From assembly GCF_003049665.1 (NCBI RefSeq), contig NZ_PYWM01000005.1, forward strand, positions 62,001 through 126,000: a stretch of 64,000 nt of DNA. Reading direction: 5' to 3'. Below the pieces are notes generated by a model. It made no database searches. It saw only the letters and a list, made by a program, of their open reading frames with translations, and had not been told where the DNA came from. The DNA comes from Lysinibacillus mangiferihumi. Lineage in GTDB: Bacteria > Bacillota > Bacilli > Bacillales_A > Planococcaceae. Shown here piece by piece: positions 26,531 through 36,327 of this stretch. Positions within the stretch are counted from its first letter, which is position 1, and each line of letters opens with the position of its first letter. Made by a program: the position numbers and the translations under genes.

Positions 26531-26568
26531 CGATTCTTTTAGCGCTACTGCAGTAAAAGAATCGTTAC
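26527..26568. repeat. 15-bp perfect inverted repeat without T-tract
   Basis: GTAACGATTCTTTTA and TAAAAGAATCGTTAC flank GCGCTACTGCAG. The left arm includes the stop codon of the upstream gene. No run of T follows, so it may protect the mRNA end rather than terminate. Confidence 0.7.
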
Positions 26569-26584
26569 ATCACCATTTACAAAA

Positions 26585-26617
26585 TCTTCTACGTCATTAT
26601 GCGTAGGAGGTTTTTTA
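26585..26617 (+). terminator. Rho-independent terminator
   Basis: CTTCTACG and CGTAGGAG form a stem (one wobble) followed by GTTTTTTATTTTTG. Confidence 0.8.
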
Positions 26618-26664
26618 TTTTTGTTTGAATAGCAAGCGGCAGTGATGTTCAACTGTAATGTTTA

Positions 26665-26703
26665 GTTCATCTTCCGTTCATTTTCAGTTCATGTTGTGTT
26701 CAT
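26665..26703 (+). promoter_or_regulatory. Four GTTCAT direct repeats at 11-nt spacing
   Basis: GTTCAT begins at 26665, 26676, 26687 and 26698, exactly 11 bases apart, roughly one helical turn. Such head-to-tail hexamers are typical of OmpR/PhoP-family response regulators. They lie ~50-90 bases before the ABC permease start, upstream of a TATATT-like -10 at about 26712. The regulator itself is not in the window. Confidence 0.7.
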
Positions 26704-26751
26704 GTTGACTCTATATTCTAAGAATGTGAAAAGAAATAGGAGGGGTTTAAG

Positions 26752-27786
26752 ATGAACCTGGCTTTAAAAGAAATGAAGAAAAATAAAGTGCGATTTGTGA
26801 TTTTAGGTTCGATTGTTTTTCTGGTGAGTTTATTAACCTTTATTATTTCGGGTTTGGCAAATGGATTATCGCAAGACAATGCTGCGCTTATTAAAGATTT
26901 GCCAGCGGGGCAGTTTTACATGAATGAAGATGCAGATGAAACATATAATCTGTCTAGAATAGATAGCAGTACCCAAGATGAAATTTTAAGCAAACAAAAA
27001 GATGCTGTTGCCTTTTCTATTCAAATGGGCTTTATCAATGATAAGGCAGGAAAGCAACAAAGCGTGGCATTTGTAACAGCTACCGATTCGCCGTTATTTG
27101 CAAATGTTAAACATCAAGAAATTATTTTAGATAGCTCATTAAAGGATAAAGGTATACAGATAGGCGATACAGTAACGAACAATCAGTTTAGTGGCAAGTT
27201 TATTGTAAAAGATTTTGTTGAACAAAAGAAATATAGCCATGCGCCAGTAGCCTATATTAGTATGGAAGATTACCAAGAAATTTATCGGGTTAAAGAAATG
27301 CAATTAGTGTTTACACCAGATGGGGATGCCTCACAAGCGTATACAGGATTACAAGCTTTTTCAAAAAGTGATTTTTTAAATACGATACCGAGTTATAGCG
27401 CAGAACAAATGTCTCTTAATATGATTGTCTGGTTTTTAGTTGTCATTAGTGGCATGCTGTTTGCAATCTTTTTCTATATGATGAACGTTCAGAAGATTGG
27501 CTTATACGGTATTTTAAAAGCAATTGGTTTAAAAACAAGTAAGTTATTCAAAATGATTTGGACACAAATGATTGTGATTACTGTGATTTCTCTGGTGCTA
27601 TCTATTACACTAAGCCAAGTTTTTAATCAGTTTGCACCACAAGGAATGCCATTTAGTTTAAGTTTTGCTACAATAACACAATTGTCGATTGTATTCCTTA
27701 TTATTGGATTTATCGGGGCTACCATTTCAGGGATCCAAATTAAAAAAATTCAACCATTACAAGCGATACAACAAGGAGAGGTCTAA
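26752..27786 (+). CDS. FtsX-like ABC transporter permease
   Basis: 344 residues. One N-terminal helix, a ~170-residue extracellular MacB/FtsX-like domain (GDTVTNNQFSGKFIVKDFVE), then three helices with LYGILKAIGLKTSKLFKMI, the FtsX coupling segment. ATG at 26752 follows AGGAGGGG. The ATPase gene starts 2 nt after its stop. The pair probably removes or senses a membrane-active compound, or exports a peptide; the response-regulator boxes upstream favour a stress role. Confidence 0.85.
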   Translation: MNLALKEMKKNKVRFVILGSIVFLVSLLTFIISGLANGLSQDNAALIKDLPAGQFYMNEDADETYNLSRIDSSTQDEILSKQKDAVAFSIQMGFINDKAGKQQSVAFVTATDSPLFANVKHQEIILDSSLKDKGIQIGDTVTNNQFSGKFIVKDFVEQKKYSHAPVAYISMEDYQEIYRVKEMQLVFTPDGDASQAYTGLQAFSKSDFLNTIPSYSAEQMSLNMIVWFLVVISGMLFAIFFYMMNVQKIGLYGILKAIGLKTSKLFKMIWTQMIVITVISLVLSITLSQVFNQFAPQGMPFSLSFATITQLSIVFLIIGFIGATISGIQIKKIQPLQAIQQGEV

Positions 27787-27787
27787 T

Positions 27788-28474
27788 ATGACACAATTTA
27801 CAATGGAGAATGTTAGAAAAACGTTTACAAATGGTGAAGTGCAGGAAGAAATATTAAAAGGCATTAACCTGACCCTGAAGGAAGGTGAAGTAACAGCATT
27901 AGTGGGCGCTTCAGGTTCTGGTAAAAGTACTTTGCTAACGATTGCAGCAGGTTTGCAACCTACAACCGATGGGCAGGTAATCTTTGAAGGGAAAAACATG
28001 ACGACATTGAGTGCAGATCAAGTTCGTCAAGTACGGGCAAGTAAATTTGGCTTTGTCTTTCAATTTGCACATTTAGTTCCGTTTCTTACAGTAGAAGAAC
28101 AGCTTCTGCTTATGTTGGAAGTTTCTGAATCGCCATTAAAGAAACACGAGCAGCAAAGAGAGGTAGAGCGTATTTTAAAATTAGTAGGGATGGATCATCG
28201 CAAAAATGCCTATCCTTCTTCATTATCAGGTGGGGAAAAGCAGCGAGTTGCTATTGCCCGAGCGATTATTCATAAACCGAAAGTGCTCTTTGCAGATGAG
28301 CCAACAGCAAGTCTCGATTCGAAACGATCGAAGGACGTAATGGAGTTAATTCGAAATCTTACTAAAACATTAAATATAACGACGTTAATGGTTACACATG
28401 ATGAAGAAATGCTTATGTATACAGACCAAGTCATTAAAATGAATGACGGTAAAATTTTGCAAAATGTAAATTAA
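27788..28474 (+). CDS. ABC transporter ATP-binding protein (LolD/MacB type)
   Basis: 228 residues. Walker A GASGSGKST at 40-48, signature LSGGEKQRVAIARA, Walker B VLFADEPTASLD and switch VTHDEE are intact. The ATG at 27788 lies after GGAGAGG inside the permease end. It energises the FtsX-type permease next to it. Confidence 0.9.
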   Translation: MTQFTMENVRKTFTNGEVQEEILKGINLTLKEGEVTALVGASGSGKSTLLTIAAGLQPTTDGQVIFEGKNMTTLSADQVRQVRASKFGFVFQFAHLVPFLTVEEQLLLMLEVSESPLKKHEQQREVERILKLVGMDHRKNAYPSSLSGGEKQRVAIARAIIHKPKVLFADEPTASLDSKRSKDVMELIRNLTKTLNITTLMVTHDEEMLMYTDQVIKMNDGKILQNVN

Positions 28475-28492
28475 TAAAATGCGCAAAAGTGG

Positions 28493-28830
28493 GAAGAAGC
28501 TAGGACATAACCTTAAAATCTTAAATATAGGTACATTGATTTCGATAAATTTTTGCTAAGAAAAATAAGGGAAATATTTCCTTTTACTTCTATTATAATG
28601 AATGATAAATTAGAAAGAAAAACTAGTTGTTGGTAGCAAAGGCGATGACTCCTGCTCAGAACGCACACACCTTAAGACGCGGGCATTCTGCGCGTTAGCG
28701 AGGGTTGCGGCTTACGTGTGTGCCCGCGGAAAGCACCGCCGAAGCGGACAACAACGGCGCAGCAAAAAAGTGTTAGATTGATGGCAGTCAATCTAACACT
28801 TTTTCTCCTTTGTCTCAGACTCTTTCTTTG
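28493..28830. mobile_element. MITE-like element, copy 1
   Basis: A non-coding segment with a conserved GC-rich middle (ACTAGTTGTTGGTAGC..., GCGTTAGCGAGGGTTGCGGC, GCCCGCGGAAAGCACCGC) and a long hairpin (AAGTGTTAGATTGA / TCAATCTAACACTT). Ends near AGCTAGGACATAA and TTGTCTCAGACTCTTTC are imperfect inverted repeats. Copy 2 at 38994-39314 aligns over its whole length; the first ~120 bases are the most diverged. The hairpin probably also ends the genes on either side. Confidence 0.75.
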
Positions 28831-28866
28831 CAGTAACGTTGACCCCGAGAAGTCAATTCGAATACT

Positions 28867-29316
28867 TTACTGAATCGGAACTAATATTTCGCATAAATGA
28901 TTATCAATCATTTGCGACGTATATCTTTCAATTATTGGTTCTTGTCTCATGATTAGCTGATGTTGCTCGATTTCTGAAAAGACAGTGCTCCAAAATGTGC
29001 TAACTGCCTCATTGGTATGGTCGAGCAGGAAAACAGCGTATTTCCCGCCACTAAATGTACCAACATGTGCAGGTTTTGACACATGGAAATTTTCATGAAT
29101 CATTATGCCAACATCATAACGGCATTGCTCTTTAGGTGTTATTTCGGGATTATCTTGCGCTATGCCGAATATGGCTGATTGGTTCAACAAGTCATTTAAA
29201 TGTGCCCATTGTTTAAAAGACTCCATTAACCCTTTGTTTTGCCGTTCACCATATTGACCAACGTTTCTAAAAAAGGCAATTTTTGAAGCGGGTAATTCTT
29301 CAATTGTGATTTTCAT
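28867..29316 (-). CDS. GyrI-like effector-binding domain protein
   Basis: 149 residues, the stand-alone GyrI/AraC effector-binding fold (IEELPASKIAFFRNVGQYG, CRYDVGIMI, GTFSGGKYAVFLLDHT). Members bind small hydrophobic compounds or DNA gyrase. On the minus strand AGGAGGACGATACA precedes the ATG. No DNA-binding domain is attached. Confidence 0.85.
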   Translation of the reverse strand: MKITIEELPASKIAFFRNVGQYGERQNKGLMESFKQWAHLNDLLNQSAIFGIAQDNPEITPKEQCRYDVGIMIHENFHVSKPAHVGTFSGGKYAVFLLDHTNEAVSTFWSTVFSEIEQHQLIMRQEPIIERYTSQMIDNHLCEILVPIQ

Positions 29317-29504
29317 TGTATCGTCCTCCTTCTTTAGCTAAGGTAATATGATTAAAAATGTTTCTCAAGAACTTTTTTAAAAGTAATGAAATGTTTTAAT
29401 TCTTCCGTATTCTATTTATTCAAAGCAAATTTGCAAGAACCCATTATGTGGATGATGGCATTTTTTATGTTTTCTATGTCATACCTTCTAATTAGGGGGA
29501 ATGC

Positions 29505-30146
29505 ATGTTGAGAAAAATAGTAATGTTTGTTGGTGTATTGCTAGTAGCTATAGTTACTTTTAACCTTGTCGATAGGCTTTTAGCAGCCGATACTTCAGAA
29601 AATAAAGAAGGGCAGGGTTCATTCGTTAGTCAAGAACAATTAAGTATGGCTACATTGAAAGATAAGTTGCGTGCAATATATGTTGGTGTAGATGTGAAAA
29701 CGACACCAAAGAAAGAATTGGTGTTACAAGTTGTTGCGGACGAAGATTATTTTAATTTGGTAACAAAGGATATGGAGCCGATTGCCAAAAGTGTGATAGC
29801 AAACTCGCCATTTATGGACTATACACTTGTTTTTGAGCGCTGGGAACTAACCTCACGGGATGAAGAGGATATCAATCTCGATAATAGGTTATCCAATTTT
29901 ATTAAAACGATTGTGGAAAGTCTTGAAAGTTATACAGTATTCAAACATGTAACGACGGATTACCAGTCTTTCATTACTATCCAAACGACAATAGATAGTT
30001 CTGAGAAAGACGCGGAAAAATTAGCGCTGGAGATGGAAGAGACAGTTTATGAAATAATTAATTTTCAAAACCGAAATGAGCAATCTCAAAAGCGTACATA
30101 TGACATTAAAATAGTGAGTGCTCAGGGAAAAGTATTAAATCAATAA
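29505..30146 (+). CDS. Membrane-anchored hypothetical protein
   Basis: 213 residues. One N-terminal hydrophobic helix (MLRKIVMFVGVLLVAIVTFN) anchors a ~180-residue extracytoplasmic domain with many acidic residues. No known motif. AGGGGGA lies before the ATG. The context gives no clue to its role. Confidence 0.65.
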   Translation: MLRKIVMFVGVLLVAIVTFNLVDRLLAADTSENKEGQGSFVSQEQLSMATLKDKLRAIYVGVDVKTTPKKELVLQVVADEDYFNLVTKDMEPIAKSVIANSPFMDYTLVFERWELTSRDEEDINLDNRLSNFIKTIVESLESYTVFKHVTTDYQSFITIQTTIDSSEKDAEKLALEMEETVYEIINFQNRNEQSQKRTYDIKIVSAQGKVLNQ

Positions 30147-30159
30147 ATGGTGAAATTGT

Positions 30160-30236
30160 GTGGGTGACAGGCACTAAAAAAAAAGCCGTAACATGCGCTA
30201 AGTGCGACATGTTGCGGCTTAAATTGTATGAGTGAC
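30160..30236. repeat. Two diverged copies of the short palindrome flanking a terminator
   Basis: TGGGTGACAGGCACTA and TGAGTGACAGGAACTA sit on either side of a hairpin (AAGCCGTAACATG / CATGTTGCGGCTT, 30183-30220). The hairpin ends both convergent genes. Confidence 0.7.
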
Positions 30237-30241
30237 AGGAA

Positions 30242-31141
30242 CTAGCCTTTTAGGAAATCGGGTTTAGCGAAGCTTGGGTTAGGGTATTGGTAGAAGCCTT
30301 CACCTGTAGCTCGTCCTAATTTACCTTTATCGATATACTCTGTTTTCAATAGGTTAGCTAATTTTTTCATGTTTTCATCCCCTGTAGCGGCAGCTTTTGC
30401 TTCTACAATGTTATGGGCTGTATTAATACCTACAACGTCTAAAATAGCAAATGGTCCAAGAGGAGCGCCAGTACCAATCATCCATGTTTTATCAATTGTT
30501 TCAGGGTCAGCTACTTCTTTCACTAATAGCATTTCTGCTGCATCTAAAAATGGCACTAGTAAAGAGTTTAAAATATAGCCAGGCTGTTCTTTATATAAAG
30601 GTAGTGGTACCATGCCGATTGCACGTGCAAATTCCACCACTTCATCAAATACTTTCATATCTGTACCTGGGTGTTTCATAATTTCAGCAGTATTGTTTAC
30701 CCAAATAGTATTAGCAAAATGTAATGCTAAAAATTTCTCTGGACGCCCTGTTGCTTCTGCAAATTGACTAGGTAATAAAGTCGAAGAGTTCGTTGCAAAA
30801 ATTGTTTTTGCGGGTGCAACTTTACCAAGGTTTGTGTAGAATTCAGTTTTAATTTTTACAACTTCAGGAATAGCTTCGATAACTAAATCAGCATTTGCTA
30901 CAGCATCTGCTAAATCACTATTAAATGATAGACGAGCGTAAGCAGCATCCACTTCTTCCTGTGTGGCACCTAAATCGTGCTGGTACAATGGTTTTAACTT
31001 TGTAATACGCTCTTGCGCATTTTTTAAAGCTTCGTCATTAATATCGTATACAGTAACGTTAAATCCTTTAAAAGCAGACTGATAAGCAATCTGACTTCCT
31101 AAAACTCCGCTTCCTGCAACAGTAATGTTTTGATAATTCAT
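30242..31141 (-). CDS. 3-hydroxyacyl-CoA dehydrogenase
   Basis: 299 residues. N-terminal NAD motif GSGVLG, then VIEAIPE, ATNSSTLLPS, HFANTIW (catalytic His/Asn region) and the C-terminal domain with PGYILNSLLVPFLDAAEMLL. It oxidises 3-hydroxyacyl-CoA (for example 3-hydroxybutyryl-CoA) in fatty acid or butyrate metabolism. Stand-alone and shorter than the FadN fusion at 51549-53933. On the minus strand AGAGGAGGAAGTCAG precedes the ATG. Confidence 0.9.
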   Translation of the reverse strand: MNYQNITVAGSGVLGSQIAYQSAFKGFNVTVYDINDEALKNAQERITKLKPLYQHDLGATQEEVDAAYARLSFNSDLADAVANADLVIEAIPEVVKIKTEFYTNLGKVAPAKTIFATNSSTLLPSQFAEATGRPEKFLALHFANTIWVNNTAEIMKHPGTDMKVFDEVVEFARAIGMVPLPLYKEQPGYILNSLLVPFLDAAEMLLVKEVADPETIDKTWMIGTGAPLGPFAILDVVGINTAHNIVEAKAAATGDENMKKLANLLKTEYIDKGKLGRATGEGFYQYPNPSFAKPDFLKG

Positions 31142-31616
31142 CTGACTTCCTCCTCTGATAATGTTACATCAATATAATAGTTTCGTTACAAAATGATTTC
31201 CTTGTTACACTCCCATAGTACTGCTTCCAATGAACTAAAATCAAATAATAAACTCAATTATTATAATGATATAAAAATATGTCTGATTGCTATTCAAAAT
31301 TACCTCCTTAGAGTATGTGCTGATGGATAATAAAAATAACGGCTCTAACATTTTTTTAGGTGGAGGTCTCTTATACTAGATGAGCACTGTACAAAGGATG
31401 TTGTTGTGAGTCGAAAAGACTGTGCGAGATGAGTAGTTATCCCTTATATTAATAAAAGTAGTACTTAATTAGACCTATGCAACTAATTATTTAGACGGTG
31501 TATTTATTTTTTAAATATAGGACTTTATTATAATTTTGAATAATTTACATATATTTATAGATTTGTTAACAGATGATTTAGTACACTAAATTTATGAATT
31601 GAAAGGGGAAAGAAAA
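31142..31616. other. Divergent intergenic region, nothing further seen
   Basis: 475 AT-rich bases between a minus-strand dehydrogenase and a plus-strand SLH protein. A TTATAAT near 31530 may be a -10 element for the SLH gene. No gene or RNA element is recognised. Confidence 0.4.
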
Positions 31617-32675
31617 ATGAAGAAAACGATTTTAGCTGGAGCTTTAAGTATTGCTTGTTTTACAGGAGGTTTTGCTACACAAGCACAAGCTCAAGGCAAT
31701 GACAATATTGCCAATATTATTCATCCAAATCAGGTTGTTGTAGCAACAAACCAAGCGCAGTCTATGTCTTATCAAGATATCTACAAAATGCTATTACTTT
31801 CAGAATTAGGTATTGACAATCCTGATAATATGACTGTAGTAACAACTAAAAATAGCATTACTGTGAAAATTTCACTAAAGGCAGTAATGGATAGCTATTC
31901 AGATGGGTCAAACTTATATCCTGAGGGTGAAAAAGAGTTTAAAGAAAACTACGAAGAAATTAAAAAGCTATTTGGTGATGCTATGCAAATGCGCTTTATT
32001 CAATCTGGTAATAGTTACAAGGCTGAAGTTTATGCAGAGGGAAAATGGCAAACTGCAAGTAATGAAGATGTGAATGATTGGTTGACAGTATTAAACCGTG
32101 CAGATTTTGACCTTAAACCAGGTGGTTATTTTACAGATGCAATTGGTCACTGGGCTGAAAGCTATATCCAATTACTTTATCAAGCTGGAATAGTGACAGG
32201 TGTTACGGATACAACGTTTAATCCGAATGGTCAAGTAACACGTGGACAATTAGCTGCGATGATTTTCCGTGCTTCAGGACTAGATGTTAATAAAGATTAT
32301 GAAGGTCCAGCTACATACAAAGATATGCAAGGCTTCTGGGGGGCAAAGGAAGTAGCGATTTTACAAGAGTATGGCTTACTCGAAATTTTTGATGGTGAAA
32401 ATTTTGAACCAAATAAACCGGCTACACGTGAGGAAATGGCTCATGTAACGGCAAGCTACTTGGAATCAGTAGAATTCGATGTAGAAAAGGCTAATAAAAA
32501 TAATACTTTTACAGATAAAGGTGACATGCGTCAGGAAGCGGTAGCATCGATTGGCTTATTACAGCAATTAGGAATTATTGAAGGCGCAAATGGTAAGTTT
32601 AATCCAAAAGGCAATTTGACACGTGCGCAATTTACTAAAATCTTATCGCTTACACTGATGACAGTAAATAAATAG
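31617..32675 (+). CDS. SLH-domain secreted protein
   Basis: About 352 residues. Signal peptide MKKTILAGALSIACFTGG...AQA, cut likely after AQA. An ~140-residue unknown domain follows, then three S-layer homology repeats (DAIGHWAESYIQLLYQAGIV; FWGAKEVAILQEYGLL; RQEAVASIGLLQQLGII), which attach proteins to pyruvylated wall polymer. GAAAGGGGA sets the ATG at 31617. It supports a Bacillales host with an S-layer-type surface. Confidence 0.85.
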   Translation: MKKTILAGALSIACFTGGFATQAQAQGNDNIANIIHPNQVVVATNQAQSMSYQDIYKMLLLSELGIDNPDNMTVVTTKNSITVKISLKAVMDSYSDGSNLYPEGEKEFKENYEEIKKLFGDAMQMRFIQSGNSYKAEVYAEGKWQTASNEDVNDWLTVLNRADFDLKPGGYFTDAIGHWAESYIQLLYQAGIVTGVTDTTFNPNGQVTRGQLAAMIFRASGLDVNKDYEGPATYKDMQGFWGAKEVAILQEYGLLEIFDGENFEPNKPATREEMAHVTASYLESVEFDVEKANKNNTFTDKGDMRQEAVASIGLLQQLGIIEGANGKFNPKGNLTRAQFTKILSLTLMTVNK

Positions 32676-32683
32676 TAAGTGTA

Positions 32684-32720
32684 AAAAACCACTTTGCTAA
32701 GGCAAAAGTGGTTTTTTTAC
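32684..32720 (+). terminator. Rho-independent terminator
   Basis: AAAAACCACTTTGC and GCAAAAGTGGTTTTTTT form a stem with a T-run. A copy of the short palindrome family (GTGCCAGTCACCGAAACAAT) follows at 32721-32740. Confidence 0.85.
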
Positions 32721-32751
32721 GTGCCAGTCACCGAAACAATTTTGACACAAT

Positions 32752-33447
32752 TCATCCAGCAAGTACGTGGAACATATAGCTTAAAAGATAGCCTAATAAT
32801 ATATAGGTGAGAAAGGCTTTACAAGTGACTGTTTGTACATGGTGCAAAATAAACTCTGAAATACTAGCCGTACCGATTAATCCGATTGATAAGCCCATTA
32901 ATATTCCTTGTGCTCTTATTGTTAAATCCCAATACTGACCAATTAAAATAAAAATGATAAAGAAAATGGAGAATCCGATGAAATAAATAAATAGCTTCCA
33001 TAGCTTTTCACTTTGTGAGAGAAAAGCTGTTGTAAGTGCAAATCCTTCAGGAAGATGATGAAGAATAATGGAAGCTGTGATCGTTATACTTAATGCAGAG
33101 TTTCCTAGTAAATTGCCTACTGTAAGACAGATTGGGATTGTATGAATGACCATTGCAATGGCGAGCAAGGAAACGGAGGGATTTTGATAATTAGTAGGGT
33201 GAAATAAACTACTAAGTAGTTGAAAAACTAAATAGCCGATGAGAATGCCTAGTATAATGCCAAAAGACTTGTACATTTGAAATGAGGATGGAATGATGTC
33301 TAATATAAGCAATCCCACTAAAAATCCGCCACATAATAACGATAAGCCTTGGGCTGTATGTTGAAAAAGCTTAGAGAACACCCAAGCAATTGTTCCTCCT
33401 ATACTAATGCTGAAAAAAAGAAATCCTCCAAGTATCATTGCACTCAA
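32752..33447 (-). CDS. ZIP-family metal transporter
   Basis: 231 residues with about eight helices. HHLPEGFAL in helix 5 is the ZIP metal-binding motif, and an earlier helix has MVIHTIP with an equivalent His. It imports zinc or another divalent metal. On the minus strand GGGGGAATTTCGCAG precedes a TTG start at 33447; an ATG three codons in is possible. Confidence 0.82.
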   Translation of the reverse strand: MSAMILGGFLFFSISIGGTIAWVFSKLFQHTAQGLSLLCGGFLVGLLILDIIPSSFQMYKSFGIILGILIGYLVFQLLSSLFHPTNYQNPSVSLLAIAMVIHTIPICLTVGNLLGNSALSITITASIILHHLPEGFALTTAFLSQSEKLWKLFIYFIGFSIFFIIFILIGQYWDLTIRAQGILMGLSIGLIGTASISEFILHHVQTVTCKAFLTYILLGYLLSYMFHVLAG

Positions 33448-33658
33448 CTGCGAAATTCCCCCGCCCCATTATAATCTGAAGTCCGTTTTACAAAATATAT
33501 GCAATTCAAGGGTTTATATGAGGATACGCTGTTAAAAATATACAATCTCACTAGCTATGTAGAGCAGGAAAACATTGAACAGCAAATAAAAAGTTACAGC
33601 TCGTACAAATGAAAAGGAGCAGTAACAAGCTTCCCTTCCATCTGTAGACCGTATAGGG

Positions 33659-34567
33659 TTATTGAAAGACTTCTTCAATCGTTTGAGCAATTTTAATAAA
33701 ATGTAAGTCTTTATCTTTTGTATATTCGATTGCGCCAGCTCCACCTAAATAAAATTGTATAGATGGATACTTTGAAGCAAAATCCTCTAATTGCTGTAAG
33801 AGAGCAGGGTGCATTTCAAAAGGCATTGTTGTTAGAGCAGACAATATAACAATTTGAGGCTGAAACTTCGAAACAAGCGATTCAATTGCCCCTAGTGCAG
33901 GTGAGCTCCCTATTAAAAATGACTTCCATCCAAGCAACATCGCTTGTAAAAGCAAAATATGGAGTGGGACTTCATGATATTCCCCTGGTAAACATGCCCC
34001 CATAATGAGCGGGGCGTTGTCTTTGTATTGATAGTTGCGTCTAATCTGTACTAAATAATCTCGAATCACCATCGTGATAACAGCTTCCTGATATTCTGAC
34101 CATTCCGCTTTTTCCCATCGCATACCTACTTCATGTAACAAAGGAATAACTACAGTCGATAGAAATTTGGGTAAGCCAAGCGCATAATGGGCATCTTGAA
34201 GAATTCTGTTAATTTCTATTTCGTCACAATGCGCCCCTTTTTCTAGAAGAAGAAAAACATAATCGTTCATTTCGTGATGGATAGTTGGAACAGGAATTGG
34301 TTTAGAATCTGATTCTTGCTCTGGCTCCATTGTTTTGACAACTGTGGCCGCTTGTTTTATAGAATATCCTTGTTCGGATAGTTTTCGTACCTTTAGTAGT
34401 ATTTGAATATCTTGTTCTGTGTAAACTCTATGGCCATTGTCTAATCGCTTTGGTTCAACAAGTTGATAGCGTTCTTCCCATTTTCGAATGACTTGCTTAG
34501 AAAGACCCGTTACTTCAGAAACTTGTGTAATATTATAATGCCATGTTGTTGAATTGACAGATGTCAT
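33659..34567 (-). CDS. MerR-family regulator with B12-binding domain (CarH/LitR-like)
   Basis: 302 residues. MerR HTH at the start (YNITQVSEVTGLSKQVIRKW, GHRVYTEQD), a helical cap domain (~90-180), then a cobalamin-binding fold with GEYHEVPLHIL, whose His matches the axial ligand of CarH. In the cap the CarH W-x9-EH motif reads W-x9-EA here, so the His is missing. Light-sensitive repressors of carotenoid genes belong here; with the altered motif light sensing is uncertain. Divergent from a globin-coupled sensor; no carotenoid genes nearby. Confidence 0.82.
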   Translation of the reverse strand: MTSVNSTTWHYNITQVSEVTGLSKQVIRKWEERYQLVEPKRLDNGHRVYTEQDIQILLKVRKLSEQGYSIKQAATVVKTMEPEQESDSKPIPVPTIHHEMNDYVFLLLEKGAHCDEIEINRILQDAHYALGLPKFLSTVVIPLLHEVGMRWEKAEWSEYQEAVITMVIRDYLVQIRRNYQYKDNAPLIMGACLPGEYHEVPLHILLLQAMLLGWKSFLIGSSPALGAIESLVSKFQPQIVILSALTTMPFEMHPALLQQLEDFASKYPSIQFYLGGAGAIEYTKDKDLHFIKIAQTIEEVFQ

Positions 34568-34784
34568 TGTTCGTCAACCCTCTTTCCGGTTTGAAAAGTA
34601 TCGAATTATCATAACAATTATACTGTAGATTTATCAAGTGGAATATTTAAACCTATAGCTCTATTTTAAACGATAAAACATAATTTGTATAATAATTGTA
34701 TAACTATTAAATCTAATAGTTTGACAATATTTAATTTTTCATGATATACAGGTACTAAACAATTATGTGATTGAGGTGGAGAAT

Positions 34785-36092
34785 TTGGCGAAATGGTGGA
34801 AACGGAAGTTAGAAGCTTCTAAAGATGAATTGTTTAGTTTGGAAGATGGCTTTGAACCAGTTATTGAATTGTCTACTATGCCAGAGTTAGAAAAACAGAT
34901 GGTATTAATAGGGCTTAAACGAGAAGATTTCTACATAATAAAAGCATGTCAGCCATTTGTTCGCGACGGTATCGAAGAAGTAACGGCTGTATTTTACCAA
35001 AACATACTCGCAGTTCCATCGTTGCGTAAAATCATTGAGGAGCGTACCCAAATCGATCGCTTGAAAAAAACATTAGGGAACTATTTAATTGCAATGTTTG
35101 ATGGAGCTTTTAATGTAGAAGCAATTGAAAGAAAAAGAAAGCTAGCTCGCATGCATTTTAAAATTGGCCTAGAGCCAAAGTGGTATATGGGTACTTTTCA
35201 ACATATCCAAGAAGCAATCATCAATTTGATTGTGAAAGAGATGACAGCACCTGCTCTTCGTGAGCAAATTATGTTAACCATTTCAAAATTAATTAATCTT
35301 GAAATGCAAATTGTGTTGGAAGAATACGAAAAGGAAAACGTTAAAATAAGAAATGATCAATACAATCACATTAAAAATGAGTTAAAACAAAAAATATCAT
35401 TAATCAGTCAAGATTTGGCTAATTTAACTGAAGAAACAAATTCGTCTATTGATGAAGTAGATGTGCAAACGACGATGATTGCACAAATAATTGAAAGAAA
35501 TGTCGAGACTGTTCATCATATTAATCAAGATGCAGATGTTGGTAATCAACATGTCATGAAGTTGGAACAAGAGATGCGACATATTTATAACCGGACAGAA
35601 GAAATGGGCACATTAATCGGCAACTTAAAAGTGTCTTCGGATCGTATTATTGATATTGTTTTGCTCGTCAAAGCCATTGCAGATCAAACCAATTTGCTTG
35701 CCTTAAATGCCTCTATTGAAGCGGCAAGAGCAGGTGAACATGGTAAAGGATTCGCTGTAGTTGCTCAGGAGGTACGCAATTTAGCTGAACAGTCAAAACA
35801 ATCTGTCGAGGAAATTACGAAGCTTGTTCAAACATCTACCTCTTTAACGATGCGCGCAGTTGAAATGATAGATCGTATTGAAGAAAGCGTGGCAGATGGT
35901 GTTGAGGCTGCTGTTGAAACACAATCGAAATTTCACGATATCCTACAAGCTATTGTGGAAAATGAGCGATGTATTGTACAGGTAGAAACGGATGTAAAAA
36001 ATTTAGAAAAGGTAATTAGCTCTATTGGGAACGAAACACGCACTGTTGCCAGTACAGCCGATAGTTTATATCAGACAGCCATACATATGTAG
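34785..36092 (+). CDS. hemAT: Globin-coupled chemoreceptor (HemAT-like)
   Basis: About 435 residues without a membrane helix. The N-terminal ~180 residues are a globin-coupled sensor ([16 protein letters not shown] carries the likely proximal His region). The C-terminal half is a methyl-accepting signalling coil with the hairpin [20 protein letters not shown] and [17 protein letters not shown]. It senses oxygen through heme and signals to CheA. GAGGTG at 34773-34778 fits a TTG start at 34785; a GTG at 34767 in frame has no good RBS. Confidence 0.88.
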   Translation: MAKWWKRKLEASKDELFSLEDGFEPVIELSTMPELEKQMVLIGLKREDFYIIKACQPFVRDGIEEVTAVFYQNILAVPSLRKIIEERTQIDRLKKTLGNYLIAMFDGAFNVEAIERKRKLARMHFKIGLEPKWYMGTFQHIQEAIINLIVKEMTAPALREQIMLTISKLINLEMQIVLEEYEKENVKIRNDQYNHIKNELKQKISLISQDLANLTEETNSSIDEVDVQTTMIAQIIERNVETVHHINQDADVGNQHVMKLEQEMRHIYNRTEEMGTLIGNLKVSSDRIIDIVLLVKAIADQTNLLALNASIEAARAGEHGKGFAVVAQEVRNLAEQSKQSVEEITKLVQTSTSLTMRAVEMIDRIEESVADGVEAAVETQSKFHDILQAIVENERCIVQVETDVKNLEKVISSIGNETRTVASTADSLYQTAIHM

Positions 36093-36125
36093 ATAACACA
36101 TATGCTGATAGATTTTTCACTAAGA

Positions 36126-36163
36126 TAGAACGATCTCCAACTTGTAGATCATTCTATTTTTTT
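36126..36163 (+). terminator. Rho-independent terminator
   Basis: TAGAACGATCT and AGATCATTCTA form a stem with one mismatch, followed by a run of T. Confidence 0.8.
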
Positions 36164-36327
36164 TATGTCCTTGAGTAGAAACGAGCAGTCTCTGTTCATC
36201 ATGGACTGTTTTAAAAGTAGCCACTACAGGTATAAAAGGGGAGAGCGTGTTTTTAAAGGAAACATGTATATCAATAATTAAAAGGCTATATAGTACCTTA
36301 TATAGATAAAAATAAGGAGGGATGGCT

